Positions 9,847 through 20,004 of a stretch of 64,000 nucleotides of DNA are shown one piece after another. The notes under the pieces are model-generated. The model ran no database searches. It saw only the letters and a list, made by a program, of their open reading frames with translations, and was not told the origin of the DNA. The DNA is from Bactericera cockerelli. Its lineage: Eukaryota; Arthropoda; Insecta; Hemiptera; Triozidae. Both the position numbers and the translations under genes were made by a program. Location: NCBI GenBank assembly GCA_024516035.1, contig CM044958.1, positions 21,377,568 to 21,441,567 of the forward strand, written 5' to 3'. Every line of letters begins with the position of its first letter. The stretch's first letter is position 1.

Positions 9847-10811
9847 TTAACTAAAGCACTTTTTTCTATAAAAAAACCGATTACTTTCAAATTTGATTTC
9901 CATGAGAATGACGTTCTTTGTACATTCAAGATTCTCTTAAAAATCCCTTATCGGCTAGTTGAAGCACCTTTTTTTGTTGCACATTTTGTCCAAATTTTCT
10001 TAAATATCACAGATCAACCATGACTTCATGATGTATTCAATAAAAAATACAAAAATGAACTATACAAAACGCAAATAGGCATAATTATAGAAAATTTCAT
10101 CAAAAAGGGATGTACGCGCGTATAACGAGATTTAAGCGTTTAATTAAAAAAGTCTTTATCTTCAAAAACCGTTAGGTCAAATTACCAGAGCATGGAGGGT
10201 GAAACCTCTGAAAAAACCTCGTGATCATGCGTTGAAACCGACGTTTAACCCAAATTATAAAAAAAACACGCCTTAATTAAATTCACCTTTCTTTAAACGT
10301 GAACCCTCGAACTCTAAGTTCAGAGTCCGCTGCCTTAACGATCGAGCTACGGAGATGGGTGTGAAACAGTTATAGTACCTATCCCATACATGTCAATCCG
10401 ATCCAAAGCACGTAGAGTTTATTGGTTGAGAGGAAATTGGTTTCAGAATGTCCTTCAGAAAAGTAGCCGTGGAAATTTTTGATGAGTTTTTTCGGCATGG
10501 TTGCTAACGTCATCAACTTCTATTGTAAGAAGAGTGTCCTTATAGTAAGGCCTGCTCACGTTTGCCGATCTACAAGAGTTATCGAAATAGTCGAAATCTA
10601 AATCATCAACATTGATTTTTATATAATACCTCAAAATTACGTTTCATAAAAAACGGAGGAATATGTAAACACGTGGCAATATCTAAAGGACAATATTATT
10701 ATTAAAGTTCTTTCGCAATATCTATATTACCTATTACATAATATATGTATATCTGTACCTATGTATTTTTTTTATATATCATTTCTATTTTTTGCTTTTT
10801 TTATAGTTATA
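9847..10811. other. AT-rich DNA with a SINE-Thr-like head (10290-10362, -)
   Basis: CGTGAACCCTCGAACTCTAA and CGATCGAGCTACGGAGATGG are antisense B-box and A-box regions of a tRNA-like head. The rest shows no gene or repeat that I recognise. Confidence 0.5.
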
Positions 10812-10849
10812 CTAGCGGGTTACACCCGCCGCTTCGCCAGCCCATCAAA

Positions 10850-10892
10850 CACACACAACGCACACGCACACACACCCACCCACCCACCCACC

Positions 10893-10991
<99 letters not shown>

Positions 10992-11204
10992 CACCAAACC
11001 ACACCACACCACACACACACACCACACACGCACACACACACACACACCCACACACACCACCACACAAACACACCACACACACACACACCACACACACACA
11101 CCACACACACACACACCACACACACACCACACACACACCACACACACACACCACACACACACACCACACACACACACCACACACACACACACACCACACA
11201 CACA

Positions 11205-11235
<31 letters not shown>

Positions 11236-11319
11236 CCACACACACACCACACACACACACACACACACCACACTCACACACACACACACACACGCACACC
11301 ACACCACACCATACCACAC

Positions 11320-11360
<41 letters not shown>
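10850..11360 (+). repeat. CA-rich microsatellite, about 0.5 kb
   Basis: Almost pure C/A on the plus strand: (CCCA)n, then (CA)n interrupted by CCA and ACCA steps, with only a handful of T or G. Open frames of 140-230 residues on both strands (His/Thr-rich or Cys/Val-rich) are products of the repeat and are not genes. Alternating purine-pyrimidine DNA of this length can adopt Z-DNA. Confidence 0.95.
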
Positions 11361-11364
<4 letters not shown>

Positions 11365-11426
11365 TCATTTAGGTTTGAAAAAAAACCTGAATATTTTTTG
11401 TCACCCATCTATTTTCTGGTCTTCCC

Positions 11427-11986
11427 CGGCGTAGCTCAAGAATGGCTCATCAGAATTTCGCGATCAATATGTCAAATGAAAGCCTAAACCCTTGCCTAAA
11501 ACTTTCTCGCTCTGAGTTAATAGGTCGTCACTTCAAATTTCGAGAAAAAATGTCATTTAGGTCAAAAAACGTGAATATTTTACATGTTACCCATCAATTT
11601 TTTTACCTTACCCGGCGTAGCTCAAGAATTGCTCATCAGAATTTCGCGATCAATATGTCAAATGAAAGCCTGAACCCTTGCCTAAAACTTTCTCGCTTTG
11701 AGTTGATAGGTCGTCACTTCAAATTTCGAGAAAAAATGTCATTTAGGTCAAAAAACGTGAATATTTTACATGTTACCCATCCATTTTTTTACCTTACCCG
11801 GCGTAGCTCAAGAACGGCTCATCAGAAATTCGCGATCGATATGTCAATTGAAAGCTCAAACCCTTGCCTAAAACTTTCTCGCTTTGAGTTCATAGGTCGT
11901 CGCGACAAATTTCGAGAAAAAATGTCATTTATGTCAAAAAACGTGAATTTTTTTGCGTCACCCATCCATTTTTATCCTTACTCATT
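11427..11986 (+). repeat. 186 bp tandem repeat, three units, open in one frame
   Basis: CGGCGTAGCTCAAGAA starts at 11427, 11613 and 11799, exactly 186 bp (62 codons) apart. A partial unit precedes them from about 11360. Units share AATTTCGCGATCAATATGTC and AATTTCGAGAAAAAATGTCA. Because 186 is divisible by 3, one frame stays open for 182 codons (11442-11990). The predicted peptide has no recognised domain, so I treat the frame as a by-product. Confidence 0.9.
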
Positions 11987-12158
11987 CTAGCTTAACCTCA
12001 GGGAGATATAATCTAGCCTAGAAGAATTTCCTGATCCAAAGGGACCTATGTGCAAAATTTCAGGTTTCTCGGTCAAACGGTGTGGATTTGTATAAAGAAC
12101 ATACATACATACACACATACATACACACATACAGACAGCTTTCTTTTATAGATATTAA

Positions 12159-13284
12159 GGAGCGCGGTAGCGCTCCGACCCACCAAGTCAATCGAAATAG
12201 TTCGCGCGCTACCAAGAGTATACTATACGCGACAGCATAAGTAGCACATTTCGTGTAGTTGTAGGAGAAAAAGTACAAGTGATGGAGGAAATTGAACTAC
12301 ATATACAGATTGGGGCACGATAATAGACAAGCTTTTAAAAAAGAAACATCGAAATCGTTTGAGTTAAGTTGGTCAAAAACACACTGTAAAAACGTCATTT
12401 TTTTTCAAAAAATTCTGCTTCTTCTTTGACGTTGACCGCTCTACAGCCAAAACTACTGGACCGATTTTCATGAACGATGGCTCATTTTTTTTCTTCTGGG
12501 TGGTAGGTGTGCCTTTTTATGGTTTCATTATCCCAAAAGCTACCATTTGGCCGTTAATTAGGAAAAGGATCATTTTCAGAGCTCAGAATAACATTGGAGT
12601 ATAGATATTTAATCTAGTTTATTATGTATATACCTATTCATTCACAAACCTTTCAATCCACCCTGTCCCGATGTGAAATTGTATAAAGGTATACTAACCC
12701 ATAAATAGTCGCCGGTGCTGAGTGAGTTAGCGCGCTAAGCTTACCAGGCATGGTGGCCTGTATTCGATCCCCAACTGGGCAGGAATTTTTCTGCACTTTA
12801 CTTGTTTGGGGTCCACTCATACCTCGTGAGGAAAAATGAGTAGTTACTTAATAAGTAACGACCAGTGACGGCATTACCAGAGTTAAAATAAATTAATGTA
12901 ATAGAATTTGAAAAGTAAAGGAGGCTCTTAGTAATGCTGCACTACCCACAAAATTTGTGAAGAGGCCTTGTGCTTGACCACAAATAATTTCATACATACA
13001 TAGCTATAATTAACCTGTAATGCCCAAGGAGTGAAAAAGACAAGATTTTTTTTCTTCTAAAATGTTGGTTAGGCATATGTAAAAAAAATCTCTAGTACCC
13101 AATGTTACATAATGTATGTGTAACATGAATGTCATAAATATTTGGGGACCTTTTAAGTGAGAAATGAAGAAGTCTCATAGAAAACTTTGTAAAAGCCCCT
13201 ACACTACCTAAATGAGTAGTTACTGAATAAGTAACTACTCAGGAATGTTAGGTACATAGGAAGTGAAAGGCTTTATCCTCCCTA
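12159..13284 (+). repeat. Block A, left 1.1 kb terminal repeat
   Basis: Inverted copy of 22127-23260. Landmarks are TTCGCGCGCTACCAAGAG, ACCGCTCTACAGCCAAAACT, a SINE-L at 12712-12990, TACCCAATGTTACATAATG and CACTTCCTATG (as the complement of GTGAAAGGC side). More distant relatives of its outer half lie at 20005-20651 and 26834-27470. It joins block B at CCTATCAAGCTCGCC, where the tRNA-like block present in other copies is missing. Confidence 0.85.
12712..12990 (+). mobile_element. SINE-L inside block A
   Basis: Head GTGCTGAGTGAGTTAGCGCG with B-box-like TATTCGATCCCCAACTGG. The body reads GGTCCACTCATACCTCGTGA, GAGTAGTTACTTAATAAGTA, GGAGGCTCTTAGTAATGCTG and GAAGAGGCCTTGTGCTTGAC. The same SINE sits at the mirror position in block A' (22440-22720), so it was present before the two arms became separate copies. 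Confidence 0.8.
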
Positions 13285-14396
13285 TCAAGCTCGCCGGGAG
13301 GCGAGCGCTCGTCAAGTAGCGCCAGCCAGCCGGCCTATATTAACACGAAACAGAGTTTATATGTATTTTGTTTTATTGTTTTCGCCCACTTAACGCTAAC
13401 TTTTATCAATTTTTATGTCAAATTCATAATGAGACGCAAAAATAGATTGTGTTTCACGAAAGCGCGAGGTTCCTACGTACAGTTAAAGTCGTTTTCTGGC
13501 CACGCGTAAAATCTTGAATTTCTTGAAATTATTCATACGGGTTTTTTTTTCAGACCAATTTTCTGTCAAGGGTACAGCAACGTGTGCTTATCGTGGAAAG
13601 ACGTGAGCTACGTTTTTGGATAGGGAATTTTTATCTCTGCATACCTTTTATAGTTTCAAGTAATTATTTTTTATAGGGTAGGAGATATAGCCTTCTAAAA
13701 TAAAAGCGGAAAGTTGCACAGAGCCGCCCCTGGTTATCTTGGAGCTGCGATTGTGGTATTTTTTGAAAGGCCTTATCATAGGAAAAAATATAAAAATATA
13801 ACCAAAGTATTACACTGGACCAAACTTGAGTTATAGCCTTTGAAAGGAATACTTATTATGGAGCCCAGAGCCGTCTATTCTTATCCTAGAGATGTATTTT
13901 TGGTGTTTTTAGAAAGGTCTATTCAAAAGAAATGAGATCACTTAATTTCAGATGGTTGAAACAAGTAGAAAAGTATTTAAAGCCCTCTAAAGGTATATCT
14001 ATAATGAACCCTGGAGCCACTCCTAATTATCCCACGTGGATGACTGAAGGTTCCTACTAAAGGTCTAATTAAGCAAAATTATACTACGATGTAAATAAAA
14101 TTTTAGAAAAATCAGCGACAGTGTGAGACATAAAAATAAAAAAACTGATTTTATATTTATGAGAGTAACAAAAAAATTTCGCTCACATAGAACTTTAAAG
14201 AAGAATGGGATCCATTCGTCTTCTCTTCATCCAAGCTGCCAACAGACCGGTTAATCGGGGAGGGAATAATAACGTTTTATAACTTCATCAAGAGGTAAAC
14301 TAGGTCTATATTATGAGGTAGGTTTTAGAAAGGTCTAGTCAAAGGTTTCTACATCAAGAGGTAAACTAGATCTATATTATGAGAAGTGTATAAAAT
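13285..14396 (+). repeat. Block B, copy 1 (direct repeat with 18029-19095)
   Basis: Starts AAGCTCGCCGGGAGGCGAGC (an internal hairpin) and runs about 1.1 kb co-linear with copy 2. Landmarks: TTGTGTTTCACGAAAGCGCG, GGTACAGCAACGTGTGCTTA and GAGCCGCCCCTGGTTATCTT. Short open frames in copy 2 do not persist here, arguing against coding function. Confidence 0.85.
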
Positions 14397-14470
14397 ATTA
14401 GCCAGTAAGAGGCAAAAATATTGATTAATGTTGATCAAATGATAAATATCATAAAATATTATGTATTGAG

Positions 14471-14552
14471 CAGTCTCTGTGGTCGTCGACTGGTGTAGGT
14501 AAAACACAAAGTTTGCAAGGTGACCTGGGTTCGAATCCCGGCTAGGTAGATT
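14471..14552 (+). other. tRNA-like sequence with intact B box
   Basis: CTGGTGTAGGTAAAACACAA, then GGTGACCTGGGTTCGAATCC and CGGCTAGGT. The B box GGTTCGAATCC is perfect; the A-box side (TGGTCGTCGACTGG) is degenerate. The second copy at 23340-23440 carries a small internal duplication of GTGACCTTGCAAACTTTG. A functional tRNA is unlikely because the anticodon arm is not convincing. Probably a pol III-type repeat head. Confidence 0.5.
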
Positions 14553-14682
14553 TTTTTTTTACTCTGTACTTTGGATGTCTGGTATTCTCGTGTGAAAAAA
14601 AAACAGTAGATGCTTGTTTGAGTCAACCTTCTATGACCATTTAATTTCGAACGAAGTGAGTATGGTTTAACTCGATCAACAT

Positions 14683-14688
<6 letters not shown>

Positions 14689-14717
<29 letters not shown>

Positions 14718-14968
14718 TGGGGTTTAACGTCGCTTTCAACTGCCATGGTTATATCACGACGGGGGTTTTACCCTCCATTCGCAGGAAACTCACAAACCTG
14801 CTACTCACATTGACCTCACCCAGCCTGAGTGGGGCCGGGAAAAGCCAGCGTCACGAGAATTAGAATTTGAATGGTCACCCATCCAAGTCTTAACCTCGCT
14901 GGATGTCGCTTAACTTCGGTGTTCTGAAGGGAACCGGTGTATTCAACATGCCATCGACGCTGGCTACG
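14689..14968 (-). mobile_element. SINE-5S, full length, antisense, with 11 bp target duplication
   Basis: Target duplication AACATTGATTT at 14678-14688 and 14969-14979. Between them, in antisense, are a poly(A) end (T-run), the core (GGGGGTTTTACCCTCCATTC), and the 5S-like head ending TTCAACATGCCATCGACGCT. The paralogous block C copy has the unoccupied site at 23565-23575 (AACATTGATCT). So the insertion happened after the blocks separated, or was never in that copy. Confidence 0.9.
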
Positions 14969-15684
14969 AACATTGATTTGTCACAATCAAATTATCCATC
15001 TACCTTTGTATGTAACGTGATATAAGTTGCATTTTTTGTCCAATCGAGCTGAAATTTTCAGAATATTTTCAGGATATATGCTTGCCTATGAATTTATAAT
15101 TAATTAATGTATATCTAGTATAATTTCTCGCTTCTTCTGTTTATATCTACTGATTATGCTGAAATGACACCATGTTTAGCAACTCGAAGTTAGGCAAATA
15201 TATGGGTCAACATTTCTTAGAGCCATAGTAAGAGGCAATTTCGGAACATACAATAATACTTGGCACTTTCATTTCCCTCTTTATTTTACCAAGATCGAAT
15301 TTCCATCTACCTACCATGTATGTACGTTTGTACGTAGGTACAACAGGTACATAATATCTATCTATCTATCTATCTTTTATTAGATTATAGTGGTGCATGT
15401 CAACATCTATGGTCATACACACCACGGTACATAATATAATTAAAATTGTATTGTAAACAAAACCACGAAACAGAGTTGTCCGCTTTTTAACGAGTTCATT
15501 ACTAATTTTTCAATACAAGGTTAAATAAAACACTAGTTGATTATTAATTAATTTTTGGTAATAGATTTTATGATTAAATAGGTATGTTTTTTTTTCTTCA
15601 TTATTATGTACTGGTTGAAGTTCCACAAAAGAAGCACCAATTATCACACCAACCTCATTTTAAAACGATGGTGACCAGTTGATT

Positions 15685-15830
15685 GTATTTGGTTTTAACG
15701 TCCTGATTTGAACTAGTCAGGACGGAGAGTTTTACCCTCCATTCGCTGGGAATCGTTCCAGCTACCTACATTTACCTCACCCAGCCTGGGTAGGGCTGTG
15801 ATTCCAGACTCCCGTGTTTAGAGGAAAAAA
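15685..15830 (-). mobile_element. SINE-A 3' half, antisense, followed by Tail-G
   Basis: GGTTTTAACGTCCTGATTTG, GTTTTACCCTCCATTCGC and CACCCAGCCTGGGTAGGGC are the antisense core. In copy 2 (24175-24425) the SINE continues to its head (ACCATTACGCCACGGATGCT). Here it is cut short and followed by an antisense Tail-G with GGGCGGGGTTATTGCCTGTG up to about 15930. Confidence 0.75.
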
Positions 15831-16063
15831 AAAAAACAAATGCCAAAATAAATAAGTAAAAAGAAATAACACAAATGTCCTACCTAAAGGGCGGGGTTAT
15901 TGCCTGTGGCAATCTCTTCCACCCAATCTCTTAAAAAAATAATTAGGTATATGGATATTACGCAGGACGTCCGACCCTGTATCTCATGAACGGCAAGTTG
16001 TATAATTCACTGAAATTTATTGTAATGTAATTCTCTCAATGAGACCTTTAAAACAATATGTCA

Positions 16064-16338
16064 GCCAGCGTCGATGGCATGTTGAATACACCGGTTCCCT
16101 TCAGAACACCGAAGTGAAGCGACATCCAGCGAGGTTAAGACTTGGATGGGTGACCATTCAAATTCTAATTCTCGTGACGCTGGCTTTTCCCGGCCCCACT
16201 CAGGCTGGGTGAGGTCAATGTGAGTAGCAGGTTTGTGAGTTTCCTGCGAATGGAGGGTAAAACCCCCGTCGTGATATGACCATGGCAGTTGAAAGCGACG
16301 TTAAAACCCCACTTAAAAAAAAAAAAAAAAAAAAAAAA
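16064..16338 (+). mobile_element. SINE-5S, full length, sense, with 13 bp target duplication
   Basis: Target duplication AAACAATATGTCA at 16051-16063 and 16339-16351. Head: GCCAGCGTCGATGGCATGTT, ACACCGGTTCCC and AACACCGAAGTGAAGCGACA. Then GACTTGGATGGGTGACC, the core with AGGCTGGGTGAGGTCAATGT, and a poly(A) tail. The paralogous site at about 24625-24637 (AAACAATATACCA) is empty. Confidence 0.9.
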
Positions 16339-16602
16339 AAACAATATGTCACAAGACATATCATTCTATTTCAGATTTTAAAGTTGGTCCATGTCCAGCC
16401 TGACTGGGGCCGTGTAGGCAAATTTTATTTTTGTCTGAAAATTAATCCTCTTAAAAATAAAGGAATATTAATTTTTTGTGTTTTTTTGTAATTTTGAGTC
16501 GTTTTCGAGAAACCCAGGCCTAGGTGAGACTTTATGGATGCCCTGTATATAAATATAAATAGCCCTCAGGCGAGAGTCGATCATTACCTAATGTACTTAT
16601 TG

Positions 16603-17110
16603 TAGAGATGAGTACGAGTACTTTACTCAAAAAGTACCGGTTCTTGAGAGTAATTAGTATGTACTGGTTCTTATTTATAGAGTAATCAATTGCATGAAAA
16701 AAATAATTGTATTCTCGAAAGCTTTGTTTTTCTTTAATGCAAAGTGCGTGATTCGTATTATAATGGTACAGTCACTTACAATGGTACAAGAACCGATTTT
16801 TATACTCAAGAATCGAGTACCGGAACCGAGTACCGATTCTATGAAATACTCAGTAGTCGGTGTAACACACCGGATCCGCGTACTGTACTGGGTACCGGTT
16901 TTATGAAATACTCGGTATTACACACCGGGAACTAGTACCGACGTATCGTACATTGTAGCCGGGTACCGGTCCTATTAAATACTTGGTACTACACACTGTG
17001 GCCGGGTACGATACCGGGTACCGGCTCTATGAAATACTCGGTATTACAAAATTACAATATTACCCAAATACCCATATCTAGAACTGGGTACAGTTACTGA
17101 ATTGTTCCGA
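16603..17110 (+). mobile_element. hAT-type end with GGTACCGG subterminal tandem units
   Basis: Begins TAGAGATGAGTACGAGTACT. GGGTACCGGTTYTATGAAAT units recur near 16829, 16887, 16960 and 17017, with spacing of about 55-70 bp. TAGAGATG-type ends and subterminal repeats fit hAT elements. The 8 bp before it (ACTTATTG) nearly match AATTATTG after the opposite-looking end at 25260 in the paralogous copy, as expected for a hAT target duplication split between two copies. Confidence 0.6.
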
Positions 17111-17227
17111 TATTATCTATGAATAATATTCAGGCTGTCGGTATCCTAATATTTTTCTCTTTGTCTCGTAGAAACAAGTCTTCTATTTGAAACTTCTTTG
17201 TCTATTTGAAATCAAAAAGTAGTGATA

Positions 17228-17816
17228 TCCCCCAAAAAACACTACGTGTAAAAATAGTCGTCAAGTGTTGGAATGATTAAAAATAAGTGATATCAAAACG
17301 TCAATTTTCTATGTTTGAAGGAATTATTTTAATTCCTTGATAATTCAACCAAAATAATAGCCTCACAACAACAATACACCTTTGAGCAAACTTCGATTTG
17401 GTATTTTGAGAATTTAACAAAAAATAGCCACACAACAAAACAATGCTCTTGTAAGAACAATCTTGCATAATTACATAACCACGTCCTTGACTGCACACTG
17501 TTTTGTTCTGAAATTTATGTGAAGTACGTTGCTAACAAAACAGTGTGCAGTAGTCAAGGACGTGGTTATGTAATTATGCAAGATTGTTCTTACAAGAGCA
17601 TTGTTTTGTTGTGTGGCTATTTTTTGTTAAATTCTCAAAATACCAAATCGAAGTTTGCTCAAAGGTGTATTGTTGTTGTGAGGCTATTATTTTGGTTGAA
17701 TTATCAAGGAATTAAAATAATTCCTTCAAACATAGAAAATTGACGTTTTGATATCACTTATTTTTAATCATTCCAACACTTGACGACTATTTTTACACGT
17801 AGTGTTTTTTGGGGGA
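17228..17816. mobile_element. Palindromic element P, copy 1 (589 bp)
   Basis: The arms are near-perfect inverted repeats around an axis near 17522. The ends read ATCCCCCAAAAAACACTACG and CGTAGTGTTTTTTGGGGGAT. Matching open frames appear on both strands because the DNA is a palindrome; none shows a domain. Copy 2 is at 25747-26257. The CCCCCAAAAAA ends are shared with elements Q (19099, 27478) and with 44744-45166. Confidence 0.85.
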
Positions 17817-18028
17817 TCCAATTCTCTCTAGTAAATATTTCTTTCACTGGCCGCTAAAAATATTATTATACAAAGTAAAATAAATTGAAGCTTTTATATG
17901 TTGCAAACACCACTAGAATATGTCAATAGTCCAGTTAGCTCAGTGGTTAAGGCGGCACTGTGTAGAGCTGGAGATGCTAGACGTCCGCGAGTTCGAGCTG
18001 AGACATGTAAATTCTTTTTAAAACAAAA
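17817..18028 (+). other. Block t: tRNA-like sequence in a repeated block
   Basis: CAGTTAGCTCAGTGGTTAAG looks like a tRNA D-arm and A box. GCGAGTTCGAGCTGAGAC resembles the T-arm, but the B box is not perfect. An inverted copy lies at 21920-22125, where the head reads (antisense) ACCGTTGAGCTATCAGATCT and CGAACCCGCGGACC. This is probably the head of a SINE rather than a tRNA gene. Confidence 0.55.
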
Positions 18029-19095
18029 TCAAGCTCGCCGGGAGGCGAGCGCTCGTCAAGTAGCGCCAGCCACCCGGCCTATATTAACACGAAACAGAGT
18101 TTATATGTATTTTGTTTTATTGTTTTCGCCCACTTAACGCTAACTTTTATCAATTTTTATTTCAAATTCGTAATGAGACGCGAAAATAGATTGTGTTTCA
18201 CGAAAGCGCGAGGTTCCTACGTACAGTTAAAGTCGTTTACTGGCCACGCCGAAAATCTTGAATTTCATGAAATTATTCATACGGGTTTTTTTTTTTTTTT
18301 TTTTTCAGACCAATTTTCTGTCAAGGGTACAGCAACGTGTGCTTATCGTGGAAAGACGTGAGATACGTTTTTGAAAAGGGAATTTTTATCTCTGCATACC
18401 TTTTATAGTTTCAAGTATTTATTTTTTATAGGATAGGAGATATAGCCTTCTAAAATAAAACGGGAAAGTTGCACAGAGCCGCCCCTGGTTATCTTGGAGC
18501 TGCGATTGTGGTATTTTTCGAAAGGCCTTATCATAGGAAAAAATATAAAAATATAACTACAGTATTACACTGGACCAAACTTGAGTTATACCCTTTGAAA
18601 GAAATACTTACTTTGGAGCCCAGAGCCGTCTATTGTTATCCTAGAGATGTATTTCTGGTGTTTTTAGAAGGGTCTAGTCAAAGGGAATGAGATCACTTAA
18701 TTTCAGATGGTTGAAACAAATAGAAAAGTATTTAAAGCCATCTAAAGGCATATCTAAAATGAACCCTGGAGCCACGCCTATTTATCCCAAGTTGATGAAT
18801 GAAGGTTCTTTCTAAAGGTCTAATTACGCAGAAATATACTACGATATAAATAAAATTTTAGGAAAATCAGCGACAGTGTGAGACATAAAAATAAAAAACT
18901 GAAATAAGATTTATGAGAGTAACAAAAAATCTTCGCCTCACATCGAACTTAAAATATGAGTAGGATCCAATCATCTTAGCTTCACCCAAGCTGCCAGCCG
19001 ACTGAGTTATCAGTTCGAGAATAATAACGTTTTATAACTTCATTCAGAGATTTCTACATCAAGAGGTAAACTGTCTACATTATGAGAAGTGTATA
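18029..19095 (+). repeat. Block B, copy 2
   Basis: Direct repeat of 13285-14396. It is slightly shorter at its right end, where element Q begins after GAGAAGTGTATAAAGTA. Small differences (T-run length near 18283, single substitutions) separate the copies. Confidence 0.85.
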
Positions 19096-19098
19096 AAG

Positions 19099-20004
19099 TA
19101 TCCCCCAAAAAATATCACTTCGTGACATAAAAAAAGTCCCGCCAAGTCGTTCCCAAAAAATATATTAGTTATTTGTGACCTCCCCCAAAAAAATTATTGA
19201 AATCAATTTATGGCCCCGCCTTTTATTCATTCACCTAAGTGCAACAGTATACTTATTAATAGCCTCACCTCTCTCTTTCTTCTAATGTCCTCTTTCTTTT
19301 GTTCCTTGTTGCATGTTGGAAAGTTTCCTTTACAAACTCAGAACTTAAGTCTTATTTCCTTGCTCCTTTCACCGACTTGGGCTCTTGGCGGAGTACCACT
19401 AACTGGGAATGATAAATAATATATGAATCTAATAGACAGTGCTATTTTTAAAGAATTAAAAAGAGATAATTTAACATAGTGGTTCTTATGGAGAACAGGA
19501 AATGAAAAGTCTAGCGGACCGCGACCCAAGGATGCTGTATCTAAGTCGCAAAATATCTGCCACCAACGAGAATTGGACCATCAGATCAAGTCACGATTCA
19601 GGCTCATTTTCAAGGATCATATGTTTACATATGTCTACATTTATATATAATCTTAGAAAAGAACCAAGACATCAGTTCCTTCGGCTAAGAACGGACCTGC
19701 TGGGTGGTACTCCGCCAAGAGCCCAAGTCGGTGAAAGGAGCAAGGAAATAAGACTTAAGTTCTGAGTTTGTAAAGGAAACTTTCCAACATGCAACAAGGA
19801 ACAAAAGAAAGAGGACATTAGAAGAAAGAGAGAGGTGAGGCTATTAATAAGTATACTGTTGCACTTAGGTGAATGAATAAAAGGCGGGGCCATAAATTGA
19901 TTTCAATAATTTTTTTGGGGGAGGTCACAAATAACTAATATATTTTTTGGGAACGACTTGGCGGGACTTTTTTTATGTCACGAAGTGATATTTTTTGGGG
20001 GATC
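19099..20004. mobile_element. Foldback element Q, copy 1 (about 0.9 kb)
   Basis: The left arm 19099-19397 and right arm 19707-20004 are inverted repeats. The ends are ATCCCCCAAAAAATATCACT and AGTGATATTTTTTGGGGGAT. The 300 bp between the arms is unique and has no recognised coding. An inverted copy is at 27478-28455. The arm peptides that recur on both strands are repeat products. Confidence 0.85.

Larger units (their letters stand above)
10812..12154 (+). mobile_element. Dispersed element with CA tract and 186 bp tandem units
   Basis: Opens ACTAGCGGGTTACACCCGCC and closes with a (CATA)n stretch, CAGACAGCTTTCTTTTATAG. Openings of the ACTAGC-GGGT type and closings with CAGACAG-TTTTATAG occur in dispersed arthropod repeats whose class I cannot assign. 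Inside are a 500 bp CA-rich microsatellite and about three 186 bp units. It ends exactly where the 11 kb TTAA-flanked structure begins. Confidence 0.5.
14397..17213 (+). repeat. Block C, copy 1 (direct repeat with 23266-24903)
   Basis: Starts TTAGCCAGTAAGAGG. Landmarks are TATGTATTGAGCAGTCTCTG, a tRNA-like stretch with GGGTTCGAATCCCGGCTAGG (14471-14552), and GAAATGACACCATGTTTAGC. Compared with copy 2 it carries two extra SINE-5S insertions and an extra hAT end, and it lacks the 0.8 kb that follows ACTTATTTGTCAAAC in copy 2. Confidence 0.85.

Noticed and set aside
10745..11434. Long open frames (up to 229 codons) on both strands, rich in His/Thr or Cys/Val.
   Set aside because: They are translations of a C/A microsatellite in several frames and on both strands at once; no start context, domain or codon bias supports a gene.
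17519..17743. The same peptide (CSSQGRGYVIMQDCSYKSIV...) encoded on both strands at 17301-17498 and 17519-17743.
   Set aside because: The DNA is a palindrome, so every frame appears twice. No domain is present.
17930..18010. Candidate tRNA gene (CAGTTAGCTCAGTGGTTAAG head).
   Set aside because: The B box is degenerate, the anticodon arm does not fold convincingly, and an inverted diverged copy exists at 21920-22125, so it is a repeat head.
19210..19893. Recurring peptide MAPPFIHSPKCNSILINSLT... on both strands here and at 27629-28304.
   Set aside because: It is the translation of the arms of foldback element Q; mirrored arms explain the recurrence. No family signature.
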